A stretch of 64,000 nt of DNA, from contig NZ_AULN01000017.1 of NCBI RefSeq assembly GCF_000422305.1, forward strand, positions 159,561 to 223,560, read 5' to 3'. Source of the stretch: Luteimonas mephitis DSM 12574 (GTDB lineage: Bacteria; Pseudomonadota; Gammaproteobacteria; Xanthomonadales; Xanthomonadaceae). Shown in pieces: positions 50,639 to 62,704 of the stretch; within the stretch, counting starts at the first letter, position 1; the number at the start of each line of letters is the position of its first letter. A program made the translations under genes and the position numbers. Below the pieces are notes generated by a model that was not told the origin of the DNA, made no database searches, and saw nothing but the letters and a program-made list of their open reading frames with translations.

Positions 50639-51526
50639 ATGAGCGACAGTGATCCGGAAGACGGCGTGGCGGCCAGCCGCCTGCAGCTTCCTCCCGGCCA
50701 GTGGCCGACGTTGATAGACGGCCTGTGCGAGCGATTTCCGGCGATCCCGCGCGAGCAGTGGCGCACGCGGTTCGCGCGCGGCCGGGTGCAGGACCATGAC
50801 GGCCACCCGCTGCAGGCAACGCACCCGTATCGCGCGGGCATGGAGGTGCGCTACTTCCGCGAAGTGCCGGACGAGGTACCGATCCCGCTGCATGAAGTGG
50901 TGCTGCACGCCGACAACGACCTGTGGGTGGTCGACAAGCCGCATTTCCTGCCGGTGGTGCCCGCCGGGCGCCATGTCGCCGAAACGCTGCTGGCGCGCCT
51001 GCGCCGCAAGTCGGGCAACGCCGACCTGGTGCCGCTGCATCGCATCGACCGCGCCACTGCCGGATTGGTGCTGTTCTCGGCGCGCCGCGAAACCCGCGCG
51101 CGCTACCAGGCGCTGTTCCGCGAACGCGCCATCGGCAAGACCTACGAAGCGCTTGCTCCGGCGCTGCCTGGCCTCGACTTCCCCCGCGTCCACCGTTCGC
51201 GGCTCGTGCGCGGCGAGCCCTTCTTCCGCATGCGTGAAGCCGACGGCGAGGCGAACAGCGAGACGCGCATCGACGTCATTGCGCGCGGCGGCGCTGCCTG
51301 GCACTACCGCCTGCAGCCGGTGACCGGCAGGAAGCACCAGCTGCGCGTGCACATGGCCGCGCTGGGTGCGCCGATCGTCAATGACGAGGTGTATCCGGAA
51401 CTGGCGGCGAATCCGGCGGACCGCAGCGATTTCTCGCGGCCGCTGAAGCTGCTGGCGCGGCGCCTGTCGTTCGTCGATCCGCTGACCGGGCTGCGGCGCG
51501 AGTTCACGAGTTCGCGCGAGCTTTGA
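50639..51526 (+). CDS. RluA-family pseudouridine synthase
   Basis: 295 residues from MSDSDPEDGVAASRLQL. The catalytic motif is PLHRIDRATAGLVLFS, with RID in place of the more common RLD. Further blocks are VVDKPHFLPVVPAGRHV, VTGRKHQLRVHMAALGAPIV and ND. It isomerises uridine in rRNA or tRNA. The N-terminal region resembles the TruC/RluA-like group seen in xanthomonads. The exact RNA target is unknown. Confidence 0.88.
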   Translation: MSDSDPEDGVAASRLQLPPGQWPTLIDGLCERFPAIPREQWRTRFARGRVQDHDGHPLQATHPYRAGMEVRYFREVPDEVPIPLHEVVLHADNDLWVVDKPHFLPVVPAGRHVAETLLARLRRKSGNADLVPLHRIDRATAGLVLFSARRETRARYQALFRERAIGKTYEALAPALPGLDFPRVHRSRLVRGEPFFRMREADGEANSETRIDVIARGGAAWHYRLQPVTGRKHQLRVHMAALGAPIVNDEVYPELAANPADRSDFSRPLKLLARRLSFVDPLTGLRREFTSSREL

Positions 51527-51571
51527 GCATCGGCATGGTGCTTGCCAGCCGATGCCGGTGCAGGCGTGGCG

Positions 51572-52825
51572 TCAGGCCCCGGCAGCCGGCACCGACGACA
51601 TCCACGCCACGGCCCCTTCGCCCGCGCGCTTGCCGCTGGCGAAGCATGCGGTGAGCAGGTAGCCGCCGGTCGGTGCTTCCCAGTCGAGCATTTCGCCGGC
51701 GCAGAACGTGCCGGCCGGGACGGCGTGCGTGCCCGGTGCCAGCATCAGTGCGTCGTCGAGCGCCTCGAGCCGCACGCCACCGGCGCTGCTGATCGACTCG
51801 TCGATCGGCCGCGGCGCGGTGAGAACCAGCGGCAGGCGCTTGATGGTGGCCGCGAGCGTCGATGGTTCCTCCAGCGCGTCGCGTTCCAGCACTTCGCGCA
51901 GCAGGCCCGACTTCACGCCGGACAGTCCGGTCTGGCGGCGGATGTGCTCGCCAAGGCTGCGGCCAAGCCGGGGCCTGGACAGCGCATCGCGCAGTCGCGC
52001 CTGCCCGCGACCGGGCGCGAGGTCGAGGTGGAGCAGGGCGCTGCCGTCGCGCGCGATGGCGTCGCGCAGGTCGGCCGAGAGCGCATAGACCAGGCTGCCT
52101 TCGATGCCGGTTTGCGTCACCACGCATTCGCCCTGCTGCGCGTGCTCGTGGCCGGCGGCGTCGCGCCAGTGCGCGATCACCGGCTTGAGCGGCGCGCCTG
52201 CGTGGCGCTGGGCGAAGTGGTCGCTCCAGCCGATGTCGAAGCCGCAGTTCGCCGGGCGCAGCGGGGCGACATCCACGCCGCGCGCGCGCAGCACCTCCTG
52301 CCACGCGCCGTCCGATCCGAGCCGCGGCCAGCTGCCGCCGCCGAGCGCGAGCACGCTGGCATCGGCGCGCAGCGTGCGTTCGCCATCGGGCGTGGCGAAA
52401 CGAAGCGCGCCGTCGTCGTCCCAGCCCAGCCAGCGGTGCTGGACGTGGAAGCGCACGCCCTGGTCGCGCAGCCGCCGCACCCAGCCGCGCAGCAGCGGCG
52501 CGGCCTTGAGGTCGCTGGGGAACACGCGCCCGGAACTGCCGACGAAGGTGTCCACGCCCAGCCCGCGTGCCCATGCCCGCAGCGCATCGGCATCGAAGTC
52601 CTGCAGCCAGCCGGCGATCTCGCGTTCGCGTTCGCGGTAGCGGTGCGCGAACATCGGCATCGGCTCGGAATGGGTGAGGTTGAGCCCGCCCTTGCCGGCG
52701 ATCAGGAACTTGCGGCCGACCGAGCCCTTGGCATCGAACAGCTCGACCTCCACGCCCGCGGCGCGCGCGACTTCGGTGGCCATCAGCCCGGCAGGCCCGC
52801 CGCCGATCACCGCAAGCGTGCTCAC
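51572..52825 (-). CDS. TIGR03862-type flavoprotein
   Basis: 417 residues from a GTG start at 52825 (VSTLAVIGGGPAGLMATEVA) that overlaps the TGA of the upstream flavoprotein (GTGA). FAD-binding loop GGGPAGLMA, then FLIAGKGGLNLTHSE and the C-terminal TFCAGEMLDWEAPTGGYLL, typical of the HI0933-related TIGR03862 family. The reaction is unknown. The tight coupling and homology to the neighbour suggest a duplication whose products may act together. Confidence 0.88.
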   Translation of the reverse strand: MSTLAVIGGGPAGLMATEVARAAGVEVELFDAKGSVGRKFLIAGKGGLNLTHSEPMPMFAHRYREREREIAGWLQDFDADALRAWARGLGVDTFVGSSGRVFPSDLKAAPLLRGWVRRLRDQGVRFHVQHRWLGWDDDGALRFATPDGERTLRADASVLALGGGSWPRLGSDGAWQEVLRARGVDVAPLRPANCGFDIGWSDHFAQRHAGAPLKPVIAHWRDAAGHEHAQQGECVVTQTGIEGSLVYALSADLRDAIARDGSALLHLDLAPGRGQARLRDALSRPRLGRSLGEHIRRQTGLSGVKSGLLREVLERDALEEPSTLAATIKRLPLVLTAPRPIDESISSAGGVRLEALDDALMLAPGTHAVPAGTFCAGEMLDWEAPTGGYLLTACFASGKRAGEGAVAWMSSVPAAGA

Positions 52826-54006
52826 GCGACTTCTCCCGCGGCATGGCCCGAGGCCCAGGCCCACTGGAAGTTGTAGCCGCCGAGCCAGCCGGTGACGTCG
52901 ACCACCTCGCCGATGAAATACAGGCCGGGCACGCGTCGCGATTCCATGGTGCTCGACGACAGCTCGCGCGTATCGACGCCGCCCAGGGTGACTTCGGCGG
53001 TGCGGTAGCCCTCGGTGCCGCTGGCGGTGATCGGCCAGTGGTGCAGCTGCGCGGCGATGTCGCGCAGTTCACGTTCGTTGTACTGGCGCATCGGGCGGTT
53101 CGGCAGCCAGGCCTCGCACAGGCGCTGCGCGAAACGCTTGGGCACCAGTTCGGACAGCACGGTCTTGAGTTCGGCCGCCGGCCGCGCCTGGCGCTGCTCG
53201 CGCAGATGGGCCTCGGCGTCGATCGTTGGCAACAGGTCCAGCCGCAGTGCATCGCCGGGCTGCCAGTACGACGAGACCTGCAGGATCGACGGCCCGCTCA
53301 GGCCGCGATGGGTGATCAGCATGAAGTTGCGGAACGACGCGCCGTTGCAGCTGGCCTCGACCGGCAGCGATACGCCGCTCAGGTCCTGCAGCCGTTCGGA
53401 ATGCGTGCCGCTGAGCGTCAGCGGCACCAGCCCGGCGCGGGTCGGCAGCAGCGCGTGGCCGAACTGGCGCGCAAGCTGGTAGCCGTAGCCACTGGCTCCC
53501 ATGCTCGGGATCGACAGGCCGCCGCTGGCGACCACCAGCGACGTCGTCGCGAACGGCCCGCGCGTGGTGCGCAGTGCGAATCCGCCCTCGCTCCGTGCGC
53601 GCACGTCCTCGACGCTGCAGCCGATCTCGATGCGCACGCCGGCCGCTTCGCATTCGTCGAGCAGCATGCGCACGACCTGCTTCGAGGACTCGTCGCAGAA
53701 CAGCTGGCCGAGTTCCTTTTCGTGGTACGCGATGCCGTGGCGTTCGACCATGGCGATGAAATCCGCCGGCGTGTAGCGCGCCAGCGCCGACTTGCAGTAG
53801 TGCGGATTGGCCGAAAGGAAGTTGCCGGGCCCGGTGCCGGTGTTGGTGAAATTGCAGCGCCCGCCGCCGGACATCAGGATCTTCTTGCCGGGCTTGTTGG
53901 CGTGTTCGACCACCAGCACCCGCCGCCCGCGCCGGCCGGCGGTGATCGCGCACATCAGCCCGGCCGCGCCGGCGCCGATCACGACGACATCGAACGCTTC
54001 CGCCAT
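52822..54006 (-). CDS. HI0933/BaiN-family FAD-dependent oxidoreductase
   Basis: 394 residues with Rossmann FAD loop VVVIGAGAAGLMCAITAG, ILMSGGGRCNFTNTG and the C-terminal FIGEVVDVTGWLGGYNFQWA, all hallmarks of the HI0933 (YhiN/BaiN) family. Members reduce C=C bonds of steroids in gut bacteria; here the role is unknown. It is first gene of a coupled pair with the TIGR03862 flavoprotein, and 4 bp downstream of the yaeQ stop, so the three probably form one operon. Confidence 0.92.
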   Translation of the reverse strand: MAEAFDVVVIGAGAAGLMCAITAGRRGRRVLVVEHANKPGKKILMSGGGRCNFTNTGTGPGNFLSANPHYCKSALARYTPADFIAMVERHGIAYHEKELGQLFCDESSKQVVRMLLDECEAAGVRIEIGCSVEDVRARSEGGFALRTTRGPFATTSLVVASGGLSIPSMGASGYGYQLARQFGHALLPTRAGLVPLTLSGTHSERLQDLSGVSLPVEASCNGASFRNFMLITHRGLSGPSILQVSSYWQPGDALRLDLLPTIDAEAHLREQRQARPAAELKTVLSELVPKRFAQRLCEAWLPNRPMRQYNERELRDIAAQLHHWPITASGTEGYRTAEVTLGGVDTRELSSSTMESRRVPGLYFIGEVVDVTGWLGGYNFQWAWASGHAAGEVA

Positions 54007-54010
54007 TGCC

Positions 54011-54568
54011 TCAGTGCGCCGTGGACGCAGGCGCCATGCGCACGCTGGATTCGATCGTCAGCGACGTGCCCTCGCCATAGAGTTCGAGCTGGCCGTCCTG
54101 CACCATGCCCTGCAGGCGCATCGTGCGATTGGCGAGCGCGCCCAGCGCGGCGACGGTGGCGCTGCCGATGTCGAGCACGGTGAGGTTGCCGATGCGCGCC
54201 AGCGCGGCGCCGTGCTTGTCCCACCAGACGTCCGAGCCGCGACCGCCGTAGTTGACCACCACCACCTCGCGCGCGCGGCCGCAGGCCTTGCGGATGCGCG
54301 CCTCGTCGGGCTGGCCGAGGTCGATCCACAGCTCGATCTCGCCGCTGAGCGACTTGCGCCACAGGTCCGGTTCGTCGTCGCTGGACAGGCCGCGGCCGAA
54401 CTCCAGCGCCTCGTCGGCGTGCAGCGCGAACGCCAGCAGCCGCACCATCAGGCGCTCCTCGGTTTCGGACGGATGCTGGGCCAGCGTCAGCGCATGGGTG
54501 GCGTAGTAGTGCCGGTCCATGTCGCTGATCTGCAGCTCGGCCTTGTAGATGGTGGATTTGAGTGCCAT
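54011..54568 (-). CDS. yaeQ: YaeQ family protein
   Basis: 185 residues. The start MALKSTIYKAELQISDMDRH, then HPSETEERLMVRLLAFAL and WIDLGQPDEARIRKACGRA, are YaeQ hallmarks. It has a PD-(D/E)xK nuclease-like fold but unknown activity; E. coli YaeQ suppresses RfaH loss on overexpression. It is first in a tight operon with the two flavoproteins. Confidence 0.93.
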   Translation of the reverse strand: MALKSTIYKAELQISDMDRHYYATHALTLAQHPSETEERLMVRLLAFALHADEALEFGRGLSSDDEPDLWRKSLSGEIELWIDLGQPDEARIRKACGRAREVVVVNYGGRGSDVWWDKHGAALARIGNLTVLDIGSATVAALGALANRTMRLQGMVQDGQLELYGEGTSLTIESSVRMAPASTAH

Positions 54569-54693
54569 GCGATCCGTGGGGGGCGATTGCCGGCGCATAG
54601 TGTAGGCGTCCACCGGCGCAGGCGTTGCCGGTGCGCGCTGCGCGGGCGCTGCCGGAGCGTTCAGGTGCCGCGGGCCGTGCGGCGCGCATTCCG

Positions 54694-54699
54694 TAGAAT
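54694..54699 (+). promoter_or_regulatory. -10 box of leaderless trhO
   Basis: TAGAAT ends 6 nt before ATG 54706 and no Shine-Dalgarno is present, consistent with a leaderless message. The -35 is not recognisable. Confidence 0.42.
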
Positions 54700-54705
54700 G
54701 CGGCC

Positions 54706-55458
54706 ATGGTCACCAACATCGCCGCCTACCATTTCGTTGCCATCGACGCCCCGGGCGTGCTGGCCACGCGCCTGCGCGGCTGGGCGGAAGCCGGCGCCTT
54801 GCTCGGCACCGTGCTGGTGGCCGGGGAGGGGATCAACCTGTTCCTGGCCGGCGCGGGCGCCGCCGTCGAGGAATTCCTTGCGCAGCTGCGCGACGATCCG
54901 CGCTTCGCCGGCCTGCAGGTGAAATACAGCCACAGCACCGCACAACCGTTCGCGCGGCTCAAGGTGAAGGTGAAGCCGGAGATCATCAGCTTCCGCCGCG
55001 ACGGCGCCTCGCCGCTGCGCGGGCGCGCGCCGGCGGTGGTGCCGGCGGACCTCGCGCGCTGGATCGCGCAGGGCCACGACGATGCCGGCAAGCCGGTCGT
55101 GCTGCTCGACACGCGCAACCGCGAGGAAGTCGGCTACGGCACGTTCGCCGGGGCGCTGGCGCTGCCGATCGACAATTTCACCGAGCTGCCGGCCGCGCTG
55201 GAACCGCACCGCGACGCGCTGCGCGACGCGACCGTGGTGAGTTTCTGCACCGGCGGCATCCGCTGCGAGAAGGCCGCGCTGTGGATGCGCGCGGACGGCA
55301 TGGACAACGTGCTGCAGCTCGACGGCGGCATCCTGGGTTACTTCGAACAGGTGGGCGGGCAGGGCTATGACGGCCGCTGCTTCGTGTTCGACGGACGCGT
55401 CGCACTCGATCCGGCGCTGGCGCCGCTGGTCGACGCCGGCGTGGGCGAGGCCGCATGA
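54706..55458 (+). CDS. trhO: tRNA uridine 5-oxyacetic-pathway hydroxylase TrhO (rhodanese)
   Basis: 250 residues, the short form of TrhO/YceA that hydroxylates U34 of tRNA using oxygen. The N-terminal acylphosphatase-like domain holds GTVLVAGEGINLFLAGAGA. The rhodanese domain has LLDTRNREEVGYGTF and the cysteine loop SFCTGGIRCEKAA with the conserved Cys pair. E. coli TrhO is about 100 residues longer at its C-terminus; the short form is common in this group. It overlaps the next gene by ATGA. Confidence 0.9.
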   Translation: MVTNIAAYHFVAIDAPGVLATRLRGWAEAGALLGTVLVAGEGINLFLAGAGAAVEEFLAQLRDDPRFAGLQVKYSHSTAQPFARLKVKVKPEIISFRRDGASPLRGRAPAVVPADLARWIAQGHDDAGKPVVLLDTRNREEVGYGTFAGALALPIDNFTELPAALEPHRDALRDATVVSFCTGGIRCEKAALWMRADGMDNVLQLDGGILGYFEQVGGQGYDGRCFVFDGRVALDPALAPLVDAGVGEAA

Positions 55459-55859
55459 GCTGGCTCGCGCTGCTGCTGGTGCCGCTGGCGCTGTACCTCG
55501 CCTACAAGCTGGTCGGCGTGGCGCTGAAGCTGGTGCTGGCCGTGGTGGTGGTGGTGGCCGTTTACTGGTGGGCGGCGCCGCACATGGGCTGGCCGACGGT
55601 GTCCGAGCTGTTCTACGTCCTGGGGCCGGACTTCGACGGCCGCCGCATCGAGGACGTTGCCGATCCCTCGCGATTGGCGAAGGAGGCGGCGGGCAGGGTC
55701 GTTGATGGCGTGGTGGACGAAGTCGTCCAGCGCAGCGGTATCGCTTTGCCAGCGCCCGACGCCGGGACCGAAGCATTGCCGACGGAAGCGGGGATGCCCG
55801 ATACACCGGACATGCAGGCGGAGGCGCCTGCGCCGGATCGCGCGCGCACCGGGGGGTAG
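55455..55859 (+). CDS. Small membrane-anchored hypothetical protein
   Basis: 134 residues. Two N-terminal hydrophobic stretches (LALLLVPLALYLAYKLVGVA, LVLAVVVVVAVYWWAAPHMG) are followed by a soluble acidic/Pro-rich tail. Translationally coupled to trhO. I do not recognise the family. It may anchor in the inner membrane with the tail in the cytoplasm. Confidence 0.72.
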   Translation: MSWLALLLVPLALYLAYKLVGVALKLVLAVVVVVAVYWWAAPHMGWPTVSELFYVLGPDFDGRRIEDVADPSRLAKEAAGRVVDGVVDEVVQRSGIALPAPDAGTEALPTEAGMPDTPDMQAEAPAPDRARTGG

Positions 55860-55860
55860 C

Positions 55861-55956
55861 GCAGGTCGGGGCTGCGTCCCCGACGCCGGCGTCGACGTTG
55901 CATTCGCTCACGCCGGATTCCGAACACCACGCGTCGGGGGCGTAGCCCCGACCTGC
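55861..55956. repeat. REP-like inverted repeat
   Basis: Two 26-nt arms (55861-55886 and 55931-55956) match at 24 of 26 positions when inverted, separated by 44 nt. Each arm also holds its own small palindrome (TCGGGG...CCCCGA), as in REP/BIME elements. A diverged single copy (GCCGGGGCTGCGCTCCCCGA) lies at about 19489-19508. It sits between convergent genes and may end both transcripts. Confidence 0.75.
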
Positions 55957-56010
55957 GGTTCCGCGGGCGGCGCTTGATTCGTTGCTGGAGCCGTTCCTGC
56001 AGGAAAACGG

Positions 56011-58077
56011 TCAGCGCGGCGGGCGCTTCGGCCCCGGCCTGCGCGCGGGCTGCGGCTTGGCCCGCGGCTTGCCGGCGAACGGACGCTTGCCGCGCGGCGG
56101 CGGGGCGCCGGTGTCGGCGGCGTCGGCGCGGCGCATCTTCAGCGACTGGCCGGCGACGTAGACGCGCTTGAGGTGTTCGAGCAGTTCGCGCGGCATGCCC
56201 TCGGGCAGGTCGACCAGGCTGTAGTCGTCGCGGATGTCGATGCGGCCGATGTAGCGGCTTTCCAGGTCGGCCTCGTTGGCGATCGCGCCGACGATGTTGC
56301 CCGGCTGCACGCCGTGGACGTGGCCGACTTCGATGCGGAACGTCTCCATCGGGAATTCTTCGCTGCCGCGCGGCGGACGCGGCGCGTGCTCGCGGCGCGG
56401 GGCGTCGTCGTCGAAGAACATCGCTTCGGCGGCGTTGGCGGGCGTGCGGTGGGAGGCGGATCCAGGCTGCTGCGGTTCCCGCGCCTGCTCCGCGCCATGC
56501 CCATGCCGTGGCCCGTGCGAGTCGTTGCCACGATCTTCCACGGGCGACGGCGCGGCCGGGTGGATGCCGTGCGGCTGGGCAAAGGGTGCTGCGTCCGCGC
56601 CTGCGCGGGAATGGCGATGCCCGGGCGCGCGGTCTTCGCGATGGCGCGGGTGTCCGGCAGGGTCGCGCGCCTGCGCCGGGCGGCGGTCCTCGCGTTCGTG
56701 ACCGCGCTGCCCGGGCGCGTCCCAGCGCGGTCGCTCCGGCGGCGCCTGCAGCAGCAGCGGCGTCTTGCCCTGGACCAGCTGCGCCAGCGCCGCGGCGATT
56801 TCCACCATCGGCACGTTGTGCTCGTTCTCGTAGCGCTCGACCAGTTCGCGGAACAGCGGCAGGTCGCTACTCTCCAGCGCGGTGTCGATCCGGTCGAGGA
56901 ACTTGGCCACGCGCTGCTCGTTGACCGCCTCCACGCTCGGCAGCGCCATCTGCTCGATCGGCTGCCGCGTGGCGCGCTCGATCGCGCGAAGCATGCCGCG
57001 CTCGCGCGGCGCGACGAACAGGATCGCCTCGCCGCTGCGTCCGGCGCGGCCGGTGCGGCCGATGCGGTGGACGTAGCTCTCGGTGTCGTAGGGGATGTCG
57101 TAGTTGAGCACGTGGCTGACGCGATCCACGTCCAGCCCGCGCGCGGCCACGTCGGTCGCCACCAGGATGTCGAGCTGGCCGTCCTTGAGCCGCTGGATGG
57201 TGCGCTCGCGGGTCTTCTGCTCGACGTCGCCGTTGATCGCCGCCGCCGACAACCCGCGCGCCGCGAGCTTCTCCGCAAGCTCCTCGGTGCCGAGCTTGGT
57301 GCGGGCGAACACGATCATCGCGTCGAACGGTTCGGCCTCGAGGATGCGGGTGAGCGCATCGAGCTTGTTGACCCCGCTGACCATCCAGTAGCGCTGGCGG
57401 ATGTTGCGCGCGGTGGAGGTCGCCGACTTGATCGCGATCTCCACCGGGTCCTTGAGGTACGTCTGGGCGATGCGCCGGATCTGCACCGGCATCGTCGCCG
57501 AGAACAGCGCCACCTGGCGGGTCTCGGGGGTCTTCTTCAGCACAGTTTCGACGTCGTCGATGAAGCCCATGCGCAGCATCTCGTCGGCCTCGTCGAGCAC
57601 CAGGCAGCGCAGCTGCGACAGGTCCAGCGAACCGCGGGCGAGATGGTCGATCACCCGGCCGGGGGTGCCGACCACGACGTGCACGCCGCGGCGCAGCGAA
57701 TGCAGCTGCGGGCCGTAGCCCTGGCCGCCGTAGATCGGCAGCACCGAGAAACCCGGCATCTGCACGGCGTATTTCTGGAACGCCTCGGCCACCTGGATCG
57801 CCAGCTCGCGGGTCGGCGCCAGCACCAGCGCCTGCGGCTTGCCGGGCTGCGGATCGACCTGCGCCAGGATCGGCAGCGCGAAGGCGGCCGTCTTGCCGGT
57901 ACCGGTCTGGGCCTGGCCGAGCACGTCGCGGCCTGCCAGCAGCGGCGGGATGGTGGCAGCCTGGATCGGCGAGGGCGACTCGTAGCCGACCGCCGCCAGC
58001 GCCTTGAGCAGGGGTTCGGGCAGGCCCAGGTCGGTGAATCTGGGGCCCGGGGCAGGGCTGGCGTCGGCGCTGGTCAT
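56011..58077 (-). CDS. DEAD-box RNA helicase with DbpA-like RNA-binding domain
   Basis: 688 residues. Q-motif FTDLGLPEPLLKALAAVGYE, Walker A AQTGTGKT, PTRELA, DEADEMLRMGF, SAT, and motif VI HRIGRTGRAGR. A low-complexity His/Arg/Pro/Asp linker (about 470-590) precedes a DbpA RNA-recognition domain (FRIEVGHVHGVQPGNIVGAI, GRIDIRDDYSLVDLPEGM) and a basic Gly/Pro/Arg tail. It is CsdA/DeaD-like in layout and unwinds rRNA or mRNA structure, especially in the cold. The long linker is unusual. Confidence 0.92.
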   Translation of the reverse strand: MTSADASPAPGPRFTDLGLPEPLLKALAAVGYESPSPIQAATIPPLLAGRDVLGQAQTGTGKTAAFALPILAQVDPQPGKPQALVLAPTRELAIQVAEAFQKYAVQMPGFSVLPIYGGQGYGPQLHSLRRGVHVVVGTPGRVIDHLARGSLDLSQLRCLVLDEADEMLRMGFIDDVETVLKKTPETRQVALFSATMPVQIRRIAQTYLKDPVEIAIKSATSTARNIRQRYWMVSGVNKLDALTRILEAEPFDAMIVFARTKLGTEELAEKLAARGLSAAAINGDVEQKTRERTIQRLKDGQLDILVATDVAARGLDVDRVSHVLNYDIPYDTESYVHRIGRTGRAGRSGEAILFVAPRERGMLRAIERATRQPIEQMALPSVEAVNEQRVAKFLDRIDTALESSDLPLFRELVERYENEHNVPMVEIAAALAQLVQGKTPLLLQAPPERPRWDAPGQRGHEREDRRPAQARDPAGHPRHREDRAPGHRHSRAGADAAPFAQPHGIHPAAPSPVEDRGNDSHGPRHGHGAEQAREPQQPGSASHRTPANAAEAMFFDDDAPRREHAPRPPRGSEEFPMETFRIEVGHVHGVQPGNIVGAIANEADLESRYIGRIDIRDDYSLVDLPEGMPRELLEHLKRVYVAGQSLKMRRADAADTGAPPPRGKRPFAGKPRAKPQPARRPGPKRPPR

Positions 58078-58306
58078 GGAAGTCTCGGGTGGTTCTTGGG
58101 CGTGGAAACGCGCTTGCGGGCCTGGCTCCGGACGGAGCAGGCGGCGGATTGCGGTCGAAGGAGGACGCGAGGCGTTCGCGGTCGACGGTGTCGGCGGGCA
58201 CGGCGCGAGTGTGCAGTTTAACCGGACAAGGGCCTGTCAACGCGCCCATCGTGCGTTGCAGCAGGCCTGCGGGCGCACGCTGCGGCGTTTCCGGCGCGCG
58301 AGCGAA

Positions 58307-58312
58307 TAAGCT
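58307..58312 (+). promoter_or_regulatory. Possible -10 of leaderless selO
   Basis: TAAGCT ends 6 nt before ATG 58319, the same geometry as at trhO and uup. No Shine-Dalgarno is convincing. The match to TATAAT is weak (3 of 6). Confidence 0.3.
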
Positions 58313-58318
58313 GGCGGC

Positions 58319-59929
<1,611 letters not shown>

Positions 59930-59982
59930 GCCGACTCACGAACCCCGAGTCCCGACCTCCAGGCCTCAAGTTCCGAGCCCTG

Positions 59983-60294
59983 AACCCCAAGCGCCGAGCC
60001 CGGAGCCTCAAGTTCCGGGCTCCGAAGCCAAAATTCCGAGCTCCGAGCCTGAAGTTCCGGGTCCACAACCCCAAGCGCCGAGCTCCGAGCCTCAAGTTCC
60101 GGGCTCCGAAGCCAAAGTTCCGAGCTCCGAGCCTGAAGTTCCGAGTCCTGAACCCCAAGCGCCGAGCTCCGAGCCTCAAGTTCCGGGCTCCGAAGCCAAA
60201 GTTCCGAGCTCCGAGCCTGAAGTTCCGAGTCCTGAACCCCAAGCGCCGAGTTCAGAGGCCCAAGTTCCGGGCTCCGAACCCCAAGTCCCAATCC
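59983..60294. repeat. 84-bp higher-order repeat of 21-bp units
   Basis: Three full 84-bp units (59983-60066, 60067-60150, 60151-60234) and a partial fourth from 60235. Units 2 and 3 read as identical. Each 84-mer consists of four diverged 21-bp subunits of the type AAGCCAAAGTTCCGAGCTCC plus G. A degenerate partial copy lies at 59941-59982. Lying after selO's stop and before the minus-strand Lys-rich gene, it is intergenic. Confidence 0.88.
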
Positions 60295-60303
60295 CTAATC
60301 TCC

Positions 60304-60352
60304 AGTCCCCAGTCCCCAATCCCCAATCCCCAATCCCCAATCCCCAATCCCC
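60304..60352. repeat. Heptamer repeat (AATCCCC)n
   Basis: Seven 7-bp units: two AGTCCCC then five AATCCCC, directly after the 84-bp array. The G-rich strand (GGGGATT)n could form G-quadruplex structure. Similar heptamer tracts occur between genes in xanthomonads. Confidence 0.85.
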
Positions 60353-60386
60353 AAAAGAAAACCGGCTCAATGGCCGGCTTTCTTTT
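60350..60386 (-). terminator. Terminator overlapping the stop of the Lys-rich gene
   Basis: Read on the minus strand, AAAGCCGGC and GCCGGTTTTC pair around the CATTGA that contains the gene's stop codon, followed by TTTTCTTTT. The stem has one imperfect pair. Confidence 0.6.
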
Positions 60387-60468
60387 CCTTCTTCGCAGCG
60401 CGCTTTTCCTTCAGCGTCTTTTCCGGTTTCTTCTTCTCTTCCTTCTTCTTGTCCATGCCCTTGGCCAT
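60367..60468 (-). CDS. 33-aa Lys/Glu-rich small protein
   Basis: A very short gene ([20 protein letters not shown], ending KKAGH) with GCGGAGA 7 nt before the ATG and its own terminator. Twenty of 33 residues are Lys or Glu, so it is a highly charged helix. Similar tiny proteins occur in xanthomonads. A nucleoid or ribosome-associated role is only a guess. Confidence 0.72.
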   Translation of the reverse strand: MAKGMDKKKEEKKKPEKTLKEKRAAKKEKKAGH

Positions 60469-60553
60469 GGTGGTCTCCGCTTCTTGGTGGTCGATGCGGG
60501 GCAAATGTACGCCGGCGCGCGTCCGGCGCATAGGGCCTCGCGGTCGCGCCGCT

Positions 60554-60559
60554 TACACT
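60554..60559 (+). promoter_or_regulatory. -10 box setting the uup start
   Basis: TACACT ends 6 nt before ATG 60566 and directly abuts ATG 60560. With transcription starting about 7 nt after the box, only 60566 can serve as a leaderless start. No Shine-Dalgarno is present. Confidence 0.45.
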
Positions 60560-60565
60560 ATGCGC

Positions 60566-62500
<1,935 letters not shown>

Positions 62501-62704
62501 ACAACCCGGCGGTGCGTCGCGCGCGATAACCCACGCGCGTGCGCGCATCGGCAGCCCGGGCAGGCGCGCAGGCGGGAGGTTCGGCGAGAGGCTGAATGCC
62601 AGTCGATGGCGCCGACGCAGCGTGACGAAGCGCAGGTTCGCGTGCACCGCGGCACGGGTATGCTGGCGAGTCAGACGGCCGGCTGACAGGGGCGACGACC
62701 GCGA

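Noticed and set aside
59983..60352. CRISPR array or repeat-protein gene
   Set aside because: Tandem units without spacers. Open frames through it have no start, ribosome site or family match and merely extend from shadow frames.
60304..60352. Telomere-like repeat marking a replicon end
   Set aside because: Only seven heptamers, lying between genes in continuous chromosome-like sequence.
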